Source of the DNA: Pedosphaera parvula Ellin514
GTDB taxonomy: Bacteria > Verrucomicrobiota > Verrucomicrobiia > Limisphaerales > Pedosphaeraceae
DNA: 64,000 bases
Reading direction: 5' to 3'
NCBI RefSeq assembly: GCF_000172555.1
Contig: NZ_ABOX02000009.1
Span: 62,001 to 126,000 of the forward strand
The position numbers and the translations under genes are program-made. The notes beneath the pieces were generated by a model. That model saw only the letters and a list, made by a program, of their open reading frames with translations, had not been told where the DNA came from and ran no database searches. Each line of letters opens with the position of its first letter. The stretch's first letter is position 1. Below are positions 61,808 through 64,000 of this stretch, piece after piece.

Positions 61808-62815
61808 ATGAAACAGAGATTAAAATTAATTGCACTCCTCGGAGTAGGGGTGTTGCTCTCCACCACGTCCTGGGCGGAAAAATCCACCAGGCTGCTGAAT
61901 GTATCCTACGATCCAACGCGGGAGTTATACCAGGCGTATAACTCTGAGTTCGTCAAATATTGGAAAGGCAAAGCCGGCAAGGATGTGGAAATCAAACAAT
62001 CTCATGGCGGTTCCGGGAAGCAGGCCCGTGCGGTGATCGATGGTCTGGAAGCCGATGTGGTTACGCTTGCACTGGCTTATGACATCGATGTAATTGCTGA
62101 GAAGGCCCAGTTGCTGCCAAAAGATTGGCAGCAAAAATTTCCAAATAACAGCTCGCCTTATACCTCCACGATCGTGTTTCTGGTGCGCAAGGGCAATCCC
62201 AAGGGCATCAAGGATTGGGAGGATCTTATCCGCCCGGGCGTTTCTGTGATCACACCGAATCCCAAAACTTCCGGGGGAGCGCGCTGGAATTACCTTGCCG
62301 CTTATGGATACCAACTGAAACGTTCTAATGGCGATGAATCCAAAGCGAAGGAGTTTGTGAAGAACCTCTTCAAAAATGTTCCCGTGTTGGATACCGGTGC
62401 GCGTGGGGCAACAACCACTTTCGTTCAACGGGGCATTGGCGATGTGCTGATTGCCTGGGAAAATGAGGCGATTCTCGCGGCCAAGGAATTGGGCAAGGGC
62501 GAAGTGGAAATTGTCGTTCCTTCCGTGAGCATTCTTGCTGAACCTCCGGTGGCCGTGGTGGATAAGGTGGCAAAGCGCCACGGAACCGAAGCGGTTGCCA
62601 AGGCTTATCTGGAACACTTGTACAGCGAACAAGGCCAGGAAATCGCCGCGAAAAATTTTTATCGCCCCCGGTTGGAGTCAGTTGCGAAGAAGTACGCGAA
62701 CCAGTTTCCACAATTGAAACTATTCACCATCGATGAGCTGTTCGGTGGCTGGCAAAAGGCTCAAAAGGCTCATTTTGCTGATGGCGGAACCTTCGATCAA
62801 ATCTATCAGAAATAA
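61808..62815 (+). CDS. sbp: Periplasmic sulfate-binding protein
   Basis: This 335-residue protein has a signal peptide ([17 protein letters not shown]). It holds both sulfate-binding signatures: [11 protein letters not shown] and [32 protein letters not shown] is the usual opening. The protein delivers sulfate (or thiosulfate) to an ABC importer; no CysTWA genes are in the window. AAGGAAA lies ahead of ATG 61808. Linked with the porin, it suggests a two-step uptake of sulfate or a related anion. A terminator follows. Confidence 0.92.
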   Translation: MKQRLKLIALLGVGVLLSTTSWAEKSTRLLNVSYDPTRELYQAYNSEFVKYWKGKAGKDVEIKQSHGGSGKQARAVIDGLEADVVTLALAYDIDVIAEKAQLLPKDWQQKFPNNSSPYTSTIVFLVRKGNPKGIKDWEDLIRPGVSVITPNPKTSGGARWNYLAAYGYQLKRSNGDESKAKEFVKNLFKNVPVLDTGARGATTTFVQRGIGDVLIAWENEAILAAKELGKGEVEIVVPSVSILAEPPVAVVDKVAKRHGTEAVAKAYLEHLYSEQGQEIAAKNFYRPRLESVAKKYANQFPQLKLFTIDELFGGWQKAQKAHFADGGTFDQIYQK

Positions 62816-62838
62816 ACCCTCGAGGTGGTTCTTTCAGC

Positions 62839-62876
62839 GGCGGCAACCTGCTTATGTATCAGGTGCCGCCATTTTT
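62839..62876 (+). terminator. Rho-independent terminator of the porin-sulfate operon
   Basis: GGCGGCAACCTG and CAGGTGCCGCC pair over eleven bases with one bulged A around a nine-base loop, followed by ATTTTTC. It lies 23 bases after the stop of the sulfate-binding protein gene and 12 bases from the end of the opposing lipoprotein gene. It closes the porin-sbp operon. Confidence 0.85.
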
Positions 62877-62887
62877 CTGGCTTCCTC

Positions 62888-63433
62888 TTATTTTGCTTTT
62901 TCCTGTTGTGACCGTGAACTGGCCACAACCGAATTCTCTTTTTCCTCCTTTGCCGCCCAACCTACGACCTGTCCATTGGGCAGCTTCACCAGTGTTGAAT
63001 CCGCTGCCGGGGCTGTTTGCGGCTGATTGGAACCGTCGAGGTAAACACAAGTGGTTTCTCCTTCTTGTATGAGGACTGGCACGGTCACCCGGCCGGAATG
63101 GGCAGAGCGGGCTGATACCTGATAGCTGCCGGGGACCAGGGCGACGCACACAGGATTGTCGTCAAATCTATCAATGCAATTCTTGATATTCTGAACCGTT
63201 CTGCCATCCGAGGAGAGGAGTTTGTAATTGCTATGTCGGTCAAACCGCGAATCCTGCAGCCTAAATGGTTCCCAGGCGGAATAAACCAGTAGGTATCCTT
63301 CCTTCGAAGCTTTCGATGCCACATGCGGAGCGGGGCCAACTGGTGCCAGGCTGGCAACGGGTGCGGCGTGGAAGGCACAGGCAGGCAATAAGGTTAATGA
63401 ACTTAACCAAAGCCAACGGTTCAGATATTTCAT
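62888..63433 (-). CDS. Lipoprotein of unknown function
   Basis: This 181-residue protein has a lipobox (L-P-A-C at residues 16-19) after the signal MKYLNRWLWLSSLTLL. The mature part has a short basic region and then a single beta-rich domain (YLLVYSAWEPFRLQDSRFDRHSNYKL and VPGSYQVSARSAHSGRVTVPVLI), with strands recalling PEGA-type domains. It is convergent with the sulfate-binding gene. No conserved family was recognised. Confidence 0.7.
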   Translation of the reverse strand: MKYLNRWLWLSSLTLLPACAFHAAPVASLAPVGPAPHVASKASKEGYLLVYSAWEPFRLQDSRFDRHSNYKLLSSDGRTVQNIKNCIDRFDDNPVCVALVPGSYQVSARSAHSGRVTVPVLIQEGETTCVYLDGSNQPQTAPAADSTLVKLPNGQVVGWAAKEEKENSVVASSRSQQEKAK

Positions 63434-63775
63434 AACAAGATTTATAATTTGATTTCTATGCTCGGCATCTCAGTTCCTGCTCCATTTGAATGCCACCGCA
63501 TTAACTGGTCCTGAAAATCTGATTAAAATCCTTTCAGAATCGCTTTATCTGAACGGGCTCGCATACGGAATAGGAGAATGAATCATTTTAATTCCGCGGA
63601 GGGGAGTTGATTCCTGTCAGGCATTGGGGCAATCCAAATACTTCCAAATTGGCCCGAAAATGAATGGGAGTTAGATTTAAAAGTCGAATAATTTGCTTTC
63701 TGAATGAATTTTAATCAGAACTTCAGGGCTGTTTAATGAGTTGATAGTCAACTTCAACAAGCAAAAGAAATAATT
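63434..63775 (+). promoter_or_regulatory. Upstream region of the response regulator gene
   Basis: A six-bp inverted repeat AGTTGA-TAG-TCAACT lies at 63739-63753, 22 bases before ATG 63776, and could be a regulator site. AAAGAA before the ATG may serve as ribosome site. No clear core promoter is seen, and no gene-like frame is present in the 342 bases; a divergent promoter for the lipoprotein should also lie here. Confidence 0.4.
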
Positions 63776-64000
63776 ATGCGTCTCCTCCTGGTCGAAGATG
63801 AGAAAAAAGTCGCCGAGTTTGTAGCCCGCGGATTGCGGGCGGAGCGGTTTGCGGTGGATGTTTGCAACGATGGGCTGAGCGGATACGAAATGGCATCCAC
63901 ATACAATTATGACCTCATGATTTTGGATTTGATGCTGCCCACGTTGAGCGGCACCGAAATCTTGAAACGTCTTCGCAAACAAAGCTCCCAAGTCCCGGTA
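63776..64000 (+). CDS. OmpR/PhoB-type response regulator, N-terminal part
   Basis: The frame runs from ATG 63776 off the window end, giving 75 residues. It opens MRLLLVEDEKKVAEFVARGL with the acidic pair, then LMILDLMLPTLSGTEILKRLRK with the phospho-acceptor Asp in the L-D-L-M-L-P motif. This is a receiver domain of two-component response regulators; the opening and spacing suit the OmpR/PhoB class (for example CusR or CzcR-like). The DNA-binding half and any sensor kinase gene lie beyond the window. Confidence 0.88.
   Translation, partial: MRLLLVEDEKKVAEFVARGLRAERFAVDVCNDGLSGYEMASTYNYDLMILDLMLPTLSGTEILKRLRKQSSQVPV

Noticed and set aside
1-64000. tRNA, rRNA or CRISPR arrays
   Set aside because: Read for TTCGA-type T-loops with flanking stems, rRNA conserved segments and regularly spaced direct repeats; none found. 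A tRNAscan and CRISPR finder run would settle it.

Overview
The window comes from a Gram-negative, non-photosynthetic bacterium that looks like a member of the Verrucomicrobiota, probably near Pedosphaera. This is inferred from gene content, not from a marker tree. The signs are a PVC-type haem-binding CxxCH protein, two H-X9-DG type pseudopilin-like proteins, two ECF sigma factors that run on into membrane and envelope domains, very large secreted repeat proteins, Tat-exported oxidoreductase and SGNH proteins, and a Gld-like ABC system. About 45 genes can be supported. I found no rRNA, tRNA, CRISPR array, transposase or phage gene.

Layout. 1-8.8 kb: a VOC-family fragment, an orphan CheB-type methylesterase, a D-threonine-aldolase-like PLP enzyme, a secreted glycosidase-like protein, a TPMT-like methyltransferase, a LolCD pair and a TPR membrane protein. 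8.2-18.5 kb (minus strand): a tight envelope cluster of HtrA protease, GldA-like ATPase, GldF-like permease, GldG-like protein, DUF4340 protein and AsmA-like protein, with overlapping or nearly touching genes. 18.6-22.2 kb: DUF2851, infC and recA. 22.2-26.6 kb: a loose region with long gene-poor stretches, a pseudopilin, a small orphan gene and clusters of short palindromic repeats. 26.6-31.7 kb: a glycine-rich beta-helix protein, a BSP-type metallopeptidase lipoprotein, two small overlapping genes of unknown role and a membrane-anchored ECF sigma factor.

32.2-37.6 kb: a 1584-residue secreted protein (CARDB repeats, protease-like domain, eight MBG-like repeats of exactly 246 bp each) and an RRM RNA-binding protein with a clean terminator. 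37.7-41.3 kb: a DsbA-like protein, a LEA-like lipoprotein, and convergent Tat-exported SGNH hydrolase and Gfo/Idh/MocA oxidoreductase. 41.4-49.7 kb: a second membrane-extended ECF sigma factor, a membrane protein that appears to copy its envelope domain, and divergently a 1857-residue fusion of a ceramidase-like domain with a PVC-type beta-propeller/HEAT/cytochrome c protein. 50-55 kb: a large discoidin/LamG surface protein and a pseudopilin-like protein.

55.2-59.9 kb: an EmrAB-type efflux pair with a sigma-54 promoter candidate in front of it, next to a GAF/AAA+/Fis sigma-54 activator carrying a four-cysteine cluster; this looks like a self-contained inducible efflux unit. 60-62.9 kb: an OprP/OprO-type porin and a sulfate-binding protein behind a promoter with two inverted repeats. 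The window ends with a lipoprotein and the start of an OmpR-type response regulator.

The most interesting candidates are (1) the two membrane-extended sigma factors, each beside a giant secreted protein and one with a paralogous membrane partner; (2) the ceramidase/PVC-cytochrome fusion with an apparent internal HEAT duplication; (3) the sigma-54 controlled efflux unit; and (4) the mosaic of palindromic repeats that supplies the end of a small gene. All function calls rest on reading motifs by eye; no database search was run.
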